Shown here: positions 33,401 through 42,256 of the stretch, in pieces
Layout of the letters: each line of letters opens with the position of its first letter
Numbering within the stretch: position 1 is the first letter of the stretch
Source: Hymenobacter nivis
GTDB taxonomy: Bacteria > Bacteroidota > Bacteroidia > Cytophagales > Hymenobacteraceae
DNA: 64,000 nt
Direction: 5' to 3'
Assembly (NCBI RefSeq): GCF_003149515.1
Contig: NZ_CP029145.1
Span: 2,790,001-2,854,000, forward strand
The notes under the pieces: generated by a model
What the model was told of the DNA's origin: nothing
The model's input: only the letters and a program-made list of their open reading frames with translations
Databases searched by the model: none
Position numbers and translations under genes: made by a program

Positions 33401-33888
33401 CACTTGTTGGCCCACACCGCCTGGCTGCCCTGGATGGTGACGTTGCTCTTGCGGGTGGCAATTTCGCGGTCGAAGTCGGTGGCAGTAACCACCAGCTGGC
33501 CGTTTTCCTTGTAGCGGCGGGCGGTTTCCTTCACGATGGCGAAGGCCGACGGCAGCACCTCCAGCAGCACGGCTTCGAGGTCTTTGTTGCGCTGCTTTTC
33601 CAGCACGTCAATCTGCTCGAAGCGGGTTTCCTTTTGAGAAACCTCCATAGTGGGCACGTCGGCCATCTGCTGGTGCAGGGCCCCAATCTGACCGTCAATG
33701 CCGGCCAGGCGCTCGTCGATGCGGTTGCGCACAGCCTGAGTCTGCTCACGCAGCTGGTCGTCGGTCAGGCCGGCCAGTTTGGCATATTCGGCATTAATCA
33801 GCGCCACGTAAGGCACGATTTCCTTCAAGTCACGCTCCGATTTGGAGCCGAATAGCTTAGCGACGGTCTTGCCGAAAAAATCTAACAT
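30484..33888 (-). CDS. secA: Preprotein translocase ATPase SecA
   Basis: 1134 residues from ATG 33888 (MLDFFGKTVAKLFGSKSERD). Motor motifs are clear: Walker A in AEMATGEGKTLVSTLPSFLN, the DEVD box in HFAMVDEVDSVLIDDARTPL, IIVTNMAGRGTDIKL-type helicase motif (TIATNMAGRGTDIKLRETSK) and QLRGRAGRQGDPGTSQFFVS. It drives protein export through SecYEG at the inner membrane. The protein is longer than the E. coli form (about 900), as usual in Bacteroidota, and lacks the C-terminal zinc-binding CxC motif, ending QTQRCVLVD. It is flanked by terminators on both sides and is monocistronic. Confidence 0.98.
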   Translation of the reverse strand: MLDFFGKTVAKLFGSKSERDLKEIVPYVALINAEYAKLAGLTDDQLREQTQAVRNRIDERLAGIDGQIGALHQQMADVPTMEVSQKETRFEQIDVLEKQRNKDLEAVLLEVLPSAFAIVKETARRYKENGQLVVTATDFDREIATRKSNVTIQGSQAVWANKWLAGGAEITWDMVHYDVQLIGGVVLHQGKIAEMATGEGKTLVSTLPSFLNALSKRGVHLVTVNDYLAKRDSEWNAPLFEFHGLTVDCIDKHQPNTDARRAAYAADITYGTNNEFGFDYLRDNMARDPEELVQRKHHFAMVDEVDSVLIDDARTPLIISGPVPRGDVHEFYQLKPRIQRLVDEQKKLVQNYLVQARKLIAEGKDGPEEGDKNGNGGLLLLRAARGLPKSKPLIKYLSETGNRAVLLKTENFYLQDNSRQMPKADEPLFFTIDEKNNQIELTEKGIDLITAQGEDPHLFIMPDIGMEIAAIEKTPGLSAEEKLQRKDQLMQDYNEKSERVHTVNQLLKAYTLFEKDDQYILTDDGKVKIVDEQTGRVMEGRRYSDGLHQAIEAKENVRVEDATQTYATVTLQNYFRMYHKLCGMTGTAETEAGEFWEIYKLDVVVIPTNRVISRQDAHDQVYKTVREKYNAVALEIQKLVEAGRPVLVGTTSVEISELVSRMLKFKGIPHQVLNAKQNQREAEIVAGAGFPGTVTIATNMAGRGTDIKLRETSKAAGGLAIIGTERHESRRVDRQLRGRAGRQGDPGTSQFFVSLEDNLMRLFGSDRIAKLMDKMGMEEGEVIQHSMITNSIERAQKKVEENNFGTRKRLLEYDDVMNAQREVVYKRRRNALHGDRMEVDILNMIYDVAEDIAVGHKQTGDHEDFKLSVIKTFGYDTEITAGQLGALQVPQLTQKLYDEALTYFESKNEHIAANALPMVNELLSQANVYENIAVPFTDGRKHITALANLRRAQATGGHDILRGMEKVAVLGTIDTAWTQHLRQMDDLKQVVQNAVYEQKDPLLVYKFESFELFKRMIGKVNDETSTFLFHADVPVQEEAVGTNHDAEFYYEDELPQPKLTEQKESMLDSLGAGPEDMGPDAPAVVEKQAPARSQKVANRNEKVSVQYMDGRVLRDVKYKTVEQDLQTQRCVLVD

Positions 33889-33926
33889 CGGTAGTTTTTT
33901 TAACGAATAGGCGCCAGAGCGCTCCC

Positions 33927-33934
33927 CAAATTTA
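33927..33934 (-). promoter_or_regulatory. -7 box TAAATTTG of secA
   Basis: Exact TAnnTTTG on the minus strand, about 40 bases upstream of the secA start codon. Confidence 0.45.
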
Positions 33935-33962
33935 CGGCTTCCTAGCCAAAACCGTCCCAAAC

Positions 33963-33993
33963 AAAAAGCCCCGCCAGATTGGCGGAGCTTTTT
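33963..33993. terminator. Hairpin terminator between secA and glf
   Basis: AAAAAGCCCCGCCA and TGGCGGAGCTTTTT form a stem with one mismatch around a 3-nt loop, upstream of the secA promoter and about 75 bases from the stop codon of glf (34067). On the minus strand it would end the glf transcript. Confidence 0.75.
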
Positions 33994-34066
33994 GGGAACG
34001 TGAAATTAAGCACCGGCGAGCCGAAACCCGCTGGGCAATTAGGGCCCCGGGGGCCCCAGCGCCGGG

Positions 34067-35242
<1,176 letters not shown>

Positions 35243-35306
35243 ACGGAAAGTAGAAAAGGGAGGATTATACGGAGAAAATATGCGTTTCGGGAAAGCCAGT
35301 GAAGGG

Positions 35307-36521
35307 CTAAGCCGTCTTCGCGGCGGGGGCCTTGGCGGCCAGGCGGTCCTGCATCAGGTCCACCATTTGCTGCCAGGTCTGGTCCCACGAAATCGTGGCC
35401 AGGTAATCGTCGGTGCGCTGGCGCCAGTCGGCGTCGTCGCGCTGGGTAAGGGCCCGCCCGATGGCCGCGCCAAAGGCCTCGGCATCAGCGGCAATGTGTA
35501 CCAGATCGAGGTCGCCGTAAGGCCGCACCACATCGCGGATGGGCGTGCTCACCACGGGGTTGCCAGCGGCCAGGTACTCAGGGGTTTTGGTGGGCGAGAT
35601 AAACTTGGTGCTTTCGTTGTCGGCGAAGAGCAGCGTCGCCACGTCCCAACCCTTTAGGTAGGCCGGGAGTTCCAGGTAATCCTTGCCGCCCAGGTAGTGC
35701 ACGTTGGCCGGGCGCGGCAGGCTGGCGGGGTCAATTTTCACCACCGGCCCGATGATGACAAATTGCCACCCGGGGTGGTTGGCGGCCAGCTGAGCCAGCA
35801 GTTCGATGTCGAGGCGCTCGTCAACCACGCCGAAGAAGCCGACGCGCGGGTGCGCAATGCCGGCCTGGTCGGCGGGCTCGGCCATGGGGCCCCGGGCCTG
35901 GCCGAAGTGGGCCTTGTCGATGCTGCTGGGGAAAGGGTGCACATCGGGGTGCTGCTCGCGCTTGGATTCGTAGATGGTCATGCCGCCCGTGAACACGAGG
36001 TCGGCGCGCTCGAATAGCTCCTGCTCGCGCTGGCGCAGCTCGGGCGGCGCAAACTTGAAAGCCGCCAGCTCGTCCATGCAGTCGTACACCGTCAGCACGG
36101 GGTGGAAATGGCGCGACTTGTTCAACGCCATGGGCGTGTAGTACCAGAAAACGTACTGGAGAATGCCCTGCGCGGCGAAGTACCGGCTCAGCAGCTCAAA
36201 CTGAATTTGGTCGGCCGCCGCTTCGGATAAGCCGGCCGGCAAATGGGCCACGACGACGCGCAGGCCATTGTGGCGCTCCTTGATTTCGAGGTGTGGGGCC
36301 ACCTGGTCGGGGTGGTAAAAGGCGTCTTCCACGTAAAACACGCGGCCGTGCTGGGCAAAGCGCGACAGCAAGTGCTGGGGGCGCTGCCACACAAAATCCC
36401 AGTGCAGGTGCGCGAAACACACGAGGTCGGGCAGGGCGTACGGGGTTGCGGTTCGGGCAGCAGCGGCCTGCGGCAGCGCATCGGGGCGTGCGGCAGCCTC
36501 CGCCAAAGCAGCGTGGGGCAT
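35307..36521 (-). CDS. Glycosyltransferase (GT-B fold, GT1/GT4-like)
   Basis: 404 residues from ATG 36521, although the first 25 Ala-rich residues (AAARPDALPQAAAARTATPY) may not be translated; a later start is possible. LVCFAHLHWDFVWQRPQHLL is typical of GT-B enzymes near glf in Bacteroidota. The C-terminal nucleotide-sugar domain shows VGFFGVVDERLDIELLAQLA, WQFVIIGPVVKIDPASLPRP, NVHYLGGKDYLELPAYLKGW and KTPEYLAAGNPVVSTPIRDV. It transfers an unidentified sugar, perhaps galactofuranose from the product of the neighbouring mutase. Gap to glf is 64 bases. Confidence 0.88.
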   Translation of the reverse strand: MPHAALAEAAARPDALPQAAAARTATPYALPDLVCFAHLHWDFVWQRPQHLLSRFAQHGRVFYVEDAFYHPDQVAPHLEIKERHNGLRVVVAHLPAGLSEAAADQIQFELLSRYFAAQGILQYVFWYYTPMALNKSRHFHPVLTVYDCMDELAAFKFAPPELRQREQELFERADLVFTGGMTIYESKREQHPDVHPFPSSIDKAHFGQARGPMAEPADQAGIAHPRVGFFGVVDERLDIELLAQLAANHPGWQFVIIGPVVKIDPASLPRPANVHYLGGKDYLELPAYLKGWDVATLLFADNESTKFISPTKTPEYLAAGNPVVSTPIRDVVRPYGDLDLVHIAADAEAFGAAIGRALTQRDDADWRQRTDDYLATISWDQTWQQMVDLMQDRLAAKAPAAKTA

Positions 36522-36658
36522 GGGAATCGACAGGAAGAGGATGCGGTGCTGCGTATAATATAATTGCCGATAATCGGTCTAGCTTGCAGCGCTCTCAAGT
36601 TATACGGGCCCCGGCCCCAAAAGGATACGCCCGGCGAATGGCGGCATGGGGCCCCGGC

Positions 36659-37201
36659 TCAGCCGGCGGGTCCCAGCACGAGCTGAAACTCGACGGCGTC
36701 GAGCCACTGGCCCGGCACGGGGCCCCGCAGCCACGCCCGCCGGGTGCCCACCCGCCGAAACCCAGCCGCTTGGAACAGTCGCAGACTGGCCCGGTTAGCA
36801 GCCGCCACGGTGCAGTATAGCTGGTGCAGGTGCAGCACGCCGCGGGCATGGGCTACCAGCAGCGCAAGGGTGAGCTGCGCGTAGCCCTGCCGGCGCGCAC
36901 CGGCCAAAATAATTATGCCCACGCCCGCCCGCTGGTGCAGCGGCTCAAAGCCGAACAGGTCGACCACGCCCACGGCGGGGCCCCCAGCACACGGCTCAAC
37001 GACCAGCCGCAGCTGCCGTACCTCGTGGAAGTCGGCGGTGGAGTGGGCCAGGTACTCGCGCAGCGCGTGGCGCGACACGGGGGCCAGCGTGTCGGACACG
37101 GCCCATACGGCGGGGTCGTTTTCCAGGGCATAGAGGAATTCCAGGTCGTCGGGCTCCAGGGCCCGCAGCCGCACGAGGGGCCCGGTGGGCGCGGCGGCCA
37201 C
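36659..37201 (-). CDS. GNAT family N-acetyltransferase
   Basis: 180 residues starting with GTG at 37201, whose first base is the last base of the dapF TAG stop (TAGTG), the same coupling as at 5426. The fold is that of RimJ/RimL-type GNATs: PLVRLRALEPDDLEFLYALE, AVGVVDLFGFEPLHQRAGVG, IIILAGARRQGYAQLTLALL (acetyl-CoA loop R-Q-G-Y-A) and QLYCTVAAANRASLRLFQAA with GFRRVGTRRAWL. The closest known relatives include SpeG-like spermidine/amino-sugar acetyltransferases; the substrate is not known. Confidence 0.85.
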   Translation of the reverse strand: MAAAPTGPLVRLRALEPDDLEFLYALENDPAVWAVSDTLAPVSRHALREYLAHSTADFHEVRQLRLVVEPCAGGPAVGVVDLFGFEPLHQRAGVGIIILAGARRQGYAQLTLALLVAHARGVLHLHQLYCTVAAANRASLRLFQAAGFRRVGTRRAWLRGPVPGQWLDAVEFQLVLGPAG

Positions 37202-38010
37202 TACAGGCTGATTTCGCCGCCGAACACGCGCACGGCGGGCCCGCTCAGCCACACGTTGGCAAAGCCGCCGCCGGGCTGCGTTTGGAAGGCCACTTCCAGC
37301 AGGCCGCCGGGGGTTTGGAGGCGCACGGGCGAGGCCGCGCCGCGCTGCGAGGCGGCCAGGGCCACGGCCGTGACGCCGGTGCCGCAGCTCAGGGTTTCGG
37401 CCTCCACACCGCGCTCGTAGGTACGCACGGGCCAGGGGTGGGCGGGGTCGGCGGGCACTTCCACGAAGTTGACGTTCACGCCGGCCGGGTCGTAGGCCGG
37501 GTCGTAGCGGATGGCGTGGCCCGCGCTGTGCACGTCAAACTCGGCCAGCGTGTGGCCTTCTTCAGCGGCGAGGAAATGCACATGGTGGGGCGAGCCGGTG
37601 TGCACGAACACGGCCCCCTCCCCTACTTCGGCCGGCTGCAGGGCGGCAGCGTCAATCATTTTCAGGCGCACGGTGCCGTCGGCCTCCACCCGGGCGGCGT
37701 GGGGCCCGTCCACGGCCAGGAAATAAGCTTCGTCGGTGATGACGCCCAGGTACTTGGCGAAGGCTACCAGGCAGCGGCCACCGTTGCCACACATAGTGCT
37801 GGGGCGACCGTCGGCGTTGAAGTACACCATCTCAAAATCGTAGCTCGCATGGTTGCGCAACAGCATTAGCCCGTCGGCCCCGATGCCGAAGCGGCGGTGG
37901 CAGAGCCGGGCAATGCGAGCGTGGTCGGCGGTATCGAACTGTGCAGCGCGGTCGTCGAGGATAACGAAGTCGTTGCCGGTGCCTTGGTATTTGTGGAAAG
38001 CGAGGGTCAT
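37201..38010 (-). CDS. dapF: Diaminopimelate epimerase
   Basis: 269 residues from ATG 38010 (MTLAFHKYQGTGNDFVILDD). The two catalytic cysteines are in the diagnostic motifs TMCGNGGRCLVAFAKYLG and ETLSCGTGVTAVALAASQ. GIGADGLMLL and EMVYFNADGRPS are also conserved. It converts LL- to meso-diaminopimelate for peptidoglycan and lysine synthesis in the cytoplasm. The stop codon overlaps the GTG start of a GNAT gene, indicating one operon; a small membrane protein gene lies upstream. Confidence 0.97.
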   Translation of the reverse strand: MTLAFHKYQGTGNDFVILDDRAAQFDTADHARIARLCHRRFGIGADGLMLLRNHASYDFEMVYFNADGRPSTMCGNGGRCLVAFAKYLGVITDEAYFLAVDGPHAARVEADGTVRLKMIDAAALQPAEVGEGAVFVHTGSPHHVHFLAAEEGHTLAEFDVHSAGHAIRYDPAYDPAGVNVNFVEVPADPAHPWPVRTYERGVEAETLSCGTGVTAVALAASQRGAASPVRLQTPGGLLEVAFQTQPGGGFANVWLSGPAVRVFGGEISL

Positions 38011-38078
38011 GGGGGGCCGGGGTTTGCACAAATTTCGGTGGTTTTGCGCGATTGCTGGCCCGCTGGGGTCCCGGCGGG

Positions 38079-38195
38079 TCAGGTGCTGCACCGGGCCACC
38101 GCCCAGGCGATGCCCGCCACGGCCAGCAGCGTGCCCAGCCGCAGCAATAAAAATACCCACGCGGGCAACTCCGGGTCTTTGCGAATTCCAAACAT
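38079..38195 (-). CDS. Short single-span membrane protein (hypothetical)
   Basis: 38 residues from ATG 38195: MFGIRKDPELPAWVFLLLRL followed by GTLLAVAGIAWAVARCST. It consists of one predicted membrane helix with a charged N-terminus. It sits just upstream of dapF in the same orientation. It is short, so it is only a plausible gene; no family is recognised. Confidence 0.4.
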   Translation of the reverse strand: MFGIRKDPELPAWVFLLLRLGTLLAVAGIAWAVARCST

Positions 38196-38235
38196 TGCCA
38201 CTTATACGAGCGCCGACGCCGGAAAGATGGGAAGC

Positions 38236-40125
38236 CTACTGGCCTTCGGGCACCGGCACCGGCGCGGGCGGTGGCGGCTTGCGGCCCAGGCGGTGCGCCA
38301 GCTCATAGGCCCGGCCGCGGTACTGCATGCGCCGCTCCCAGCGCTTGCGGCGGGGGGCAATGGAGCCGCGCAGGTATTTTTCAATGACCAGGGCGGCGCA
38401 GGGGGCCGCTTCGGTGGCGCCAAAGCCGGCGTTTTCGAGGTACACGGCCACCGCAATTTTGGGGTGGTGGGCGGGGGCGAAGGCGACGAACGTGGCGTGG
38501 TCGTCGCCCTCGTCGTTCTGCACAGTGCCCGTTTTGCCGGCCACGGCAATGCCCACATCGGCCAGGCTGGAGGCGGCGGCGGTGCCGCCGCGGTGCATCA
38601 CAGCCAGCATGCCGGGCACCAGGGCTTCCAGGTTGGCGCTGTCGACCAGGGTGTGGTGCCGCACCAGAAAGCGCGGAAGGGGGCCCCCGGTGCCCACACC
38701 ACGCACGAAATGCGGCGTGTAGTACCAGCCCCGGTTGGCGATGATGGCCACCATATTGGCCATTTGCAGGCCCGTCAGGTTGATTTCACCCTGCCCGATG
38801 CTGAGTGAGTAAATGGAGCGAAACCGCCAGTTGCGCGTGTGCCGGGCCTTGTCGTAGTAAGCCGGCGTGGGCAGAAAACCGGCCTGCTCGCGGGGCAAAT
38901 CCACGCCGAGCAGCGTGTCGAGCCCGAACGATTGGGCGTAGCGCTGCCAAATGGCTAGGTTGGCGTGGCGGGCAGCCACTGTGTCGGCCATCAGGCTATC
39001 AGGCACGTGGTCAATCAGGGCCCGCATGGTTTGGTAGAAGTACGGGTTGCAGCTGTATTGCAGACCCATAGTGAGATTACGGGCCGCCGGGTGGTAATGC
39101 ACGCAGCTGATGAGCGACTGGTTGCACGGAAACCCGGTACCGGGCGTAATGGCCCCCAGCTGCAAGGCAATGGCCGAATTCACGAGCTTGAATACCGAAC
39201 CGGGCGGGTTGGCCAGCACTGCGGGCCGGTTCAGCAGCGGCAGGTCCTCGTCCTCCAGCAGCTGGCGGCGTACGCCGGCCTGGTCGGGGCTGGTGAGGGC
39301 GGCGGGCGCGTAGGTGGGGGCCGACACCGAGCAGAGAATTTCGCCGGTGCGCGGATCGAGGGCCACGAGGTAGCCCTTGCGGCCGCCCAGCAGGCTTTCA
39401 GCGTAGGCTTGCAGCTTGGCATCGAGGGCCAGGTGCAGGTCCTGCCCATCCTGGAAGGCCGTGTCGGGGGCCCAGCTGCCGCGGCGCTGGCCCAGCGCGT
39501 CCACCAGCGGGTGCAGGTAGCCGCGGTGGCCGGTCAGCAAGCCGTTGTAGTAGGTTTCGACGCCGCCGTTCCGTAGGCGGTAAAACTGGCCGCTCCGGTA
39601 GCGAATCGTTTGGTTGATAAATGGTTGGGCATTGGCAGCGAGGTAGCCCAGCACCGGGGCGGCCGTGCGCACGGTGTAGGTGCGCTGCACGGCTTCGGCC
39701 AGGGCCAGCTGGGGCCACTCTGCCTGGTGGCGGTGCACGCTGCCGGCTTCGGCCGGGGTGATAACGAGCTGGATGGGGCCCCGGAGGCGGGCCCCGGCAT
39801 AGGGCAGGGCCTCGGCCAGGCGGCGCGCCAGGGTGCTATCGGGCCAGCCCAGCAGGCGGTTCAGGGCCACGGCGGTGGCCGAATCGAGCCCCGGGCGCAG
39901 CGGCACGGCCAGCAGGTAGTTCAGGCGGGTATCCACCAGCACCGAGTCGTGGCGGTCGAGGATGCGGCCGCGCCGGGTGGGCGGGGCGGTTACCTCACGG
40001 CGCCGCGCGTAGGTTTCGGCGGGCGCGTTGGCGGCCGGGCCGGAGGGCGACGAGCATGCGCTCAGCCCTAGCCCTGCGAGCACCAGCCAACCGCAAACCA
40101 TTACCAGCCAATTTTTTCCAGCCAT
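38236..40125 (-). CDS. Class B-like penicillin-binding transpeptidase with a lipobox
   Basis: 629 residues from ATG 40125. Residues 1-24 (LVMVCGWLVLAGLGLSACSS) look like a lipoprotein signal with Cys at LSAC, unusual for a PBP. The transpeptidase motifs are SxxK in LANPPGSVFKLVNSAIALQL, SxN in QYSCNPYFYQTMRAL and KTG in GIAVAGKTGTVQNDEG. An N-terminal PBP dimerisation-like region (APPTRRGRILDRHDSVLVDT, FYRLRNGGVETYYNGLLTGH) resembles PBP2/MrdA. It cross-links peptidoglycan, and beta-lactams would acylate the SxxK Ser. No rodA, mreC or mreD is next to it, unlike classical mrdA. The C-terminal Pro-rich tail is poorly conserved. Confidence 0.88.
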   Translation of the reverse strand: MAGKNWLVMVCGWLVLAGLGLSACSSPSGPAANAPAETYARRREVTAPPTRRGRILDRHDSVLVDTRLNYLLAVPLRPGLDSATAVALNRLLGWPDSTLARRLAEALPYAGARLRGPIQLVITPAEAGSVHRHQAEWPQLALAEAVQRTYTVRTAAPVLGYLAANAQPFINQTIRYRSGQFYRLRNGGVETYYNGLLTGHRGYLHPLVDALGQRRGSWAPDTAFQDGQDLHLALDAKLQAYAESLLGGRKGYLVALDPRTGEILCSVSAPTYAPAALTSPDQAGVRRQLLEDEDLPLLNRPAVLANPPGSVFKLVNSAIALQLGAITPGTGFPCNQSLISCVHYHPAARNLTMGLQYSCNPYFYQTMRALIDHVPDSLMADTVAARHANLAIWQRYAQSFGLDTLLGVDLPREQAGFLPTPAYYDKARHTRNWRFRSIYSLSIGQGEINLTGLQMANMVAIIANRGWYYTPHFVRGVGTGGPLPRFLVRHHTLVDSANLEALVPGMLAVMHRGGTAAASSLADVGIAVAGKTGTVQNDEGDDHATFVAFAPAHHPKIAVAVYLENAGFGATEAAPCAALVIEKYLRGSIAPRRKRWERRMQYRGRAYELAHRLGRKPPPPAPVPVPEGQ

Positions 40126-40307
40126 TACTTAAAATTACGCATCCTTTTGCCCGGCCGTATTAACCAGTTCGGCAAGTGAGGCCCAGCGCCTTGCGAGTAG
40201 CCCCCGGTAACGGATAAAGCGAGCAGAGGTTTTCGGGGGTCCTGGCTGGCTGCCCGGGCCGCTTCGGGAAACCCGCGGGCGACAATGGGGCCCCGGGGGC
40301 CCGCCCC

Positions 40308-40315
40308 TACCTTTG
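40308..40315 (+). promoter_or_regulatory. -7 box TACCTTTG of the methyltransferase gene
   Basis: Exact TAnnTTTG, ten bases before the ATG at 40326, so the mRNA is probably leaderless or nearly so. Confidence 0.55.
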
Positions 40316-40325
40316 CGGCCCGCTT

Positions 40326-41210
40326 ATGTACGACTTCCTCACCACCTCGCCCTGGCCCGACTACGAGCTGATTGACTCCGGTAATTTCCAGAAGCTGGAG
40401 CGCTTCGGGCCCCACGTGCTGGCCCGCCCCGAGCCCCAGGCCATCTGGGACCCGCACCTGCCGCTCACAGAGTGGGAACGGGCCGACGCCGCCTTCGCCC
40501 GGGCCCCCGGCAGCACCGAAAAGGGCCAGTGGCGCCTCAAGCCCGCCATGCCCGAGCAGTGGCTGATTAACTACGAGCGGCCCGACGGGCTGAAGCTGAG
40601 GTTTCGGCTGGGCCTCTCGTCGTTTAAGCATGTGGGACTGTTTCCGGAGCAGGACCCGAACTGGCAATTCATTTACAACCAGACCAAAGCGCGCCGCGCC
40701 GCCCAGCCGCGGGTGCTAAACCTGTTTGCCTACACTGGGGCCGCCACCCTGGCCGCCCGCGCCGCCGGGGCCGACGTGACGCACCTGGACTCGGTAAAGC
40801 AGGTGAACTTCTGGGCCCGCGACAACATGGAGGCCAGCCGCCTCGACGGCGTGCGCTGGCTGGTGGAAGACGCCATGAAGTACGTGCGCCGCGAGGTGAA
40901 ACGCGGCAGCAAGTACCAGGGCCTCATCCTCGACCCGCCCGCCTACGGCCGGGGCCCCAACGGCGAGAAGTGGCAGCTGGAGGACGAGCTGAACGAGCTA
41001 CTCAAGCTCAGCCAGCAGCTGCTCGACCCGGCCGACCACTTCTTCGTGGTGAACCTGTACTCGCTGGGCTTCTCGGCGCTGATATTGGACAACCTGACCA
41101 CGGCTATCTTCCCGGGGCCCAAGGCGGTGCGCGAGTTGGGCGAGATTTATCTGCACGATGCCGGGCAGCGCAAGCTGCCGCTGGGCACGTTCTGCCGGTT
41201 TGCGAATTAG
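40326..41210 (+). CDS. SAM-dependent methyltransferase, RlmI/RlmK-like (23S rRNA methyltransferase type)
   Basis: 294 residues from ATG 40326. The C-terminal two thirds are a class I methyltransferase: KHVGLFPEQDPNWQFI, RVLNLFAYTGAATLAARAAG (SAM-binding motif I), VTHLDSVKQVNFWARDNME, WLVEDAMKYVRREVKRG and GLILDPPAYGRGPNGEKWQL (DPPxxxR catalytic motif). Members methylate cytosine or guanine of 23S rRNA. The N-terminal part lacks the PUA domain of E. coli RlmI, so the exact target is open. Confidence 0.85.
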   Translation: MYDFLTTSPWPDYELIDSGNFQKLERFGPHVLARPEPQAIWDPHLPLTEWERADAAFARAPGSTEKGQWRLKPAMPEQWLINYERPDGLKLRFRLGLSSFKHVGLFPEQDPNWQFIYNQTKARRAAQPRVLNLFAYTGAATLAARAAGADVTHLDSVKQVNFWARDNMEASRLDGVRWLVEDAMKYVRREVKRGSKYQGLILDPPAYGRGPNGEKWQLEDELNELLKLSQQLLDPADHFFVVNLYSLGFSALILDNLTTAIFPGPKAVRELGEIYLHDAGQRKLPLGTFCRFAN

Positions 41211-41249
41211 CCGCGTTCCGTCTTAAAATCGGTTGGCTCCGCCCGGGGC

Positions 41250-41342
41250 AGCGACGCATCCTTGCGTCTCAGGTGTGAACGGCAGGCTTGCACGATGTCC
41301 GGGCAAGTCGTTCAAGCCGAAGACGCAAGGATGCGTCTCTAC
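41250..41342. repeat. Palindromic REP-like element, family 1 copy B
   Basis: AGCGACGCATCCTTGCGTCT on the left and its inverted copy (AGACGCAAGGATGCGTCTCT) on the right, with TGCCCG / CGGGCA-like sequence inside. Compare 7484-7563 and 46685-46767. Confidence 0.85.
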
Positions 41343-41470
41343 ATCGGGCTGATTCTCACCTGAACAGTAGCGTTATTCCTAAATTAGAAAAAAGCGGAAC
41401 GTCGTGCAGAGCGGTCATGCAGCGCGGTGTTTATTTGGGAACAACTCTAGCTCCTAAATCAAATGCATAC

Positions 41471-41851
41471 CTAAGCCCGGGGCAGGGGGCCCGGCGGGCG
41501 GTTTAGCCAGTAGTGAAAGCCCAGCGTGCCGGCTGCGTAGGCCAGCACATCGAGCGGATCGGCCACGGCCCGGGCCGACCACAGCGGCAGCAGGCCCTCG
41601 AACCATACCGATACGCCGAGCCATGCGCCGACCAGCCACGCAACGGGCAAGGTGCCGCGCGGGTCAATGAGCCAGCGGTGCGCCGCCAGCGCCAGGCCCA
41701 GCATCAGCGGCAGGGCCAGCAGGTCGGCCAGGTGCGAGGTAACCAGGGCAGGCAGCGGCCAGTGCAGCCAGTGCCGGTTGAGCCACAGCCCGCCGTAGAG
41801 GCCGGCCGCGCCCACCAGCAGCGGGTGGCGCAGCCCCGGGGCCCCGCCCAC
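41471..41851 (-). CDS. Small multi-pass membrane protein (hypothetical)
   Basis: 126 residues with GTG start at 41851, two bases after the stop codon of the zinc-ribbon gene upstream, so an operon is likely. Three or four membrane helices are visible (LLVGAAGLYGGLWLNRHWLH, LVTSHLADLLALPLMLGLAL, LPVAWLVGAWLGVSVWFEGL, AVADPLDVLAYAAGTLGFHY), followed by LNRPPGPLPRA. The pattern resembles small membrane proteins sometimes linked to VanZ-like or PAP2-like families, but no motif allows a firm call. Confidence 0.55.
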   Translation of the reverse strand: MGGAPGLRHPLLVGAAGLYGGLWLNRHWLHWPLPALVTSHLADLLALPLMLGLALAAHRWLIDPRGTLPVAWLVGAWLGVSVWFEGLLPLWSARAVADPLDVLAYAAGTLGFHYWLNRPPGPLPRA

Positions 41852-41853
41852 GG

Positions 41854-42162
41854 CTAGGCGGCGATGGCCGTGGCCACCCACACGAAAAATGAGAGCAGCG
41901 CGATGAACAGCAGCTGCCCGCCCCGCCCAATCCACTTGAAGAAGGTCAGCACGGGGCCGTCTTCGGGACGAATTTCGATGAGGCGCAACGCTGATTTTTG
42001 CGGCTGCGCCGCCGCCACGGCATCGGCTTCGGCGCGCTGGTGGGCCTGCGGGTCGAGCAGGTGGCCGCAGTGCGTGCAGCGGTCGGTGGGCCGCAGCTCC
42101 CACTCGGACCACTGCTGGCAGAACGGGCATTTTTTGGTGGAAACGAGCGGAGTAGCAGCCAT
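41854..42162 (-). CDS. Zinc-ribbon membrane protein (hypothetical)
   Basis: 102 residues from ATG 42162. An N-terminal zinc ribbon (KKCPFCQQWSEWELRPTDRC, THCGHLLDPQAHQ; two CxxC pairs) is followed by a linker and one or two C-terminal membrane segments (GQLLFIALLSFFVWVATAIA). Small zinc-ribbon/TM proteins like this are common in Bacteroidota with no known role. It is divergent from ppx on the plus strand and precedes 41471-41851. Confidence 0.65.
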   Translation of the reverse strand: MAATPLVSTKKCPFCQQWSEWELRPTDRCTHCGHLLDPQAHQRAEADAVAAAQPQKSALRLIEIRPEDGPVLTFFKWIGRGGQLLFIALLSFFVWVATAIAA

Positions 42163-42256
42163 TACTTGTGCATACGCAGGCGGCGAAAGGGGCGTTGCAG
42201 GCCGCCGGCCCGCTTACTTTGCACCCGCCAGCCTCCCGGCACTTATTCTGCACCGT

